Below are positions 43,193 through 43,575 of a DNA stretch of 43,575 nt, one piece after another; within the stretch, counting starts at the first letter, position 1; every line of letters starts with the position of its first letter. Under the pieces are notes generated by a model. That model was not told where the DNA came from. It saw only the letters and a list, made by a program, of their open reading frames with translations, and ran no database searches. Both the position numbers and the translations under genes were made by a program. Source of the DNA: Wenzhouxiangellaceae bacterium (GTDB taxonomy: Bacteria; Pseudomonadota; Gammaproteobacteria; Xanthomonadales; Wenzhouxiangellaceae); the NCBI GenBank assembly GCA_018334995.1, contig JAGXKW010000026.1, forward strand, positions 1-43,575. The letters run 5' to 3'.

Positions 43193-43575
43193 TTCATTGC
43201 TCCGAATTGAATTTAGTTGAAAGGCGGCTTCGCCGCCGGCTGCGCCGGCTTTCGCGAGTGACTTCTTGGCGCCCCAAGAAGTAACCAAGAAACGCTGCCG
43301 GGCGACGCCGCCGGCCCTACGGCTGCTGGCGCAGCCTCCGGTCCGGTGCCCTGCGCGTTTCGGTCGGGCCGGGGTCCGCCGAACTCGCTATGGTCGCTGC
43401 GCTTCCGTCGCTCAGACATGCGGCGGCCCTTTTTCCGGCCCGCCCTGCAATGCTCGGCGGCGTCGACGGCCGGAAGCGGGGTCATCACGTGCTGTAGTCA
43501 TTTGCGACATGCACCCAACGTCCGGTGGCCACCCATCTGCCTCGAAGGCGCCGAGAAGCGCAGGGCCGGGCGGAT
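43193..43575. repeat. Hairpin-rich, non-coding repeat-like stretch
   Basis: No supported gene is in these 383 bp. GGCGGC-TTC-GCCGCC (43223-43237) and GCCGGC-TGC-GCCGGC (43235-43249) are tandem hairpins after ychF. ACTTCTTGG (43261-43269) and CCAAGAAGT (43274-43282) form a perfect 9-bp inverted repeat with spacer CGCC, followed by AACCAAGAAA. From memory, such 'CTT-TTGG-GCGCC-CCAA' blocks with the following GC-rich 200 bp recur between genes in Xanthomonadales and other gammaproteobacteria. Open frames through it are likely spurious. The window ends inside it. Confidence 0.5.

Noticed and set aside
43213-43488. 91-residue minus-strand frame at the right edge
   Set aside because: It lies in the hairpin-rich repeat-like block, has compositionally biased sequence and no recognisable domain.

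Overview
The window looks like chromosome of a GC-rich, Gram-negative gammaproteobacterium. The order rplY-pth-ychF is typical of that class. There are also TonB-receptor, M1-peptidase and penicillin-acylase genes of the kind common in aquatic Xanthomonadales/Chromatiales relatives. A Wenzhouxiangella- or Lysobacter-like host is possible, but this is inference; no rRNA or other decisive marker is present. I found no tRNA, rRNA, CRISPR array, integrase or insertion sequence.

Left part (1-7638). A secreted beta-helix-like lipoprotein is followed by a compositionally distinct, AT-richer island. The island carries a divergent XRE-type regulator (2158-2571, minus), a 54-residue double-glycine-type peptide gene (3039-3203), a CPBP membrane protease (3270-4097), a C39-peptidase ABC exporter (4204-6363) and an HlyD/CvaA-type adaptor (6379-7638). 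The peptide gene has a near-consensus promoter, a strong ribosome binding site and a strong intrinsic terminator. Two similar palindromes lie upstream of the regulator/peptide region and just upstream of the exporter gene. I read this as a complete small class II microcin-like (or signalling-peptide) production and export system. It is the most interesting item in the window.

Middle (7850-21744). Housekeeping and metabolic genes (trpS, a FAH-family hydrolase, a small membrane protein, an M1 aminopeptidase lipoprotein, an alpha/beta hydrolase) lead into a zeaxanthin-type carotenoid locus. crtY-crtI-crtB run leftwards. crtE, an ABC-2 exporter pair and crtZ run rightwards from a shared intergenic region that contains an 11-bp inverted repeat. 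Together CrtE (GGPP), CrtB (phytoene), CrtI (lycopene), CrtY (beta-carotene) and CrtZ (zeaxanthin) form a complete route from prenyl diphosphates. The ABC transporter inside the cluster is unexplained. A HAD phosphatase follows.

Right-middle (22111-31564). thrB-thrC run on the minus strand without thrA. Next comes a rightward set: a TonB-dependent receptor, a TPR-sulfotransferase and a short AMP nucleosidase. A palindromic repeat and a CsgG-like secreted protein with an SH3-like tail follow.

Right part (31689-43575). UDP-glucose dehydrogenase and a three-gene 2-oxoacid dehydrogenase operon (E1 alpha, E1 beta, E2, no E3) are on the minus strand. Tryptophan 2,3-dioxygenase, a large periplasmic penicillin-acylase-family enzyme and then rplY-pth-ychF are on the plus strand. 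The window ends in a non-coding, hairpin-rich, repeat-like stretch.
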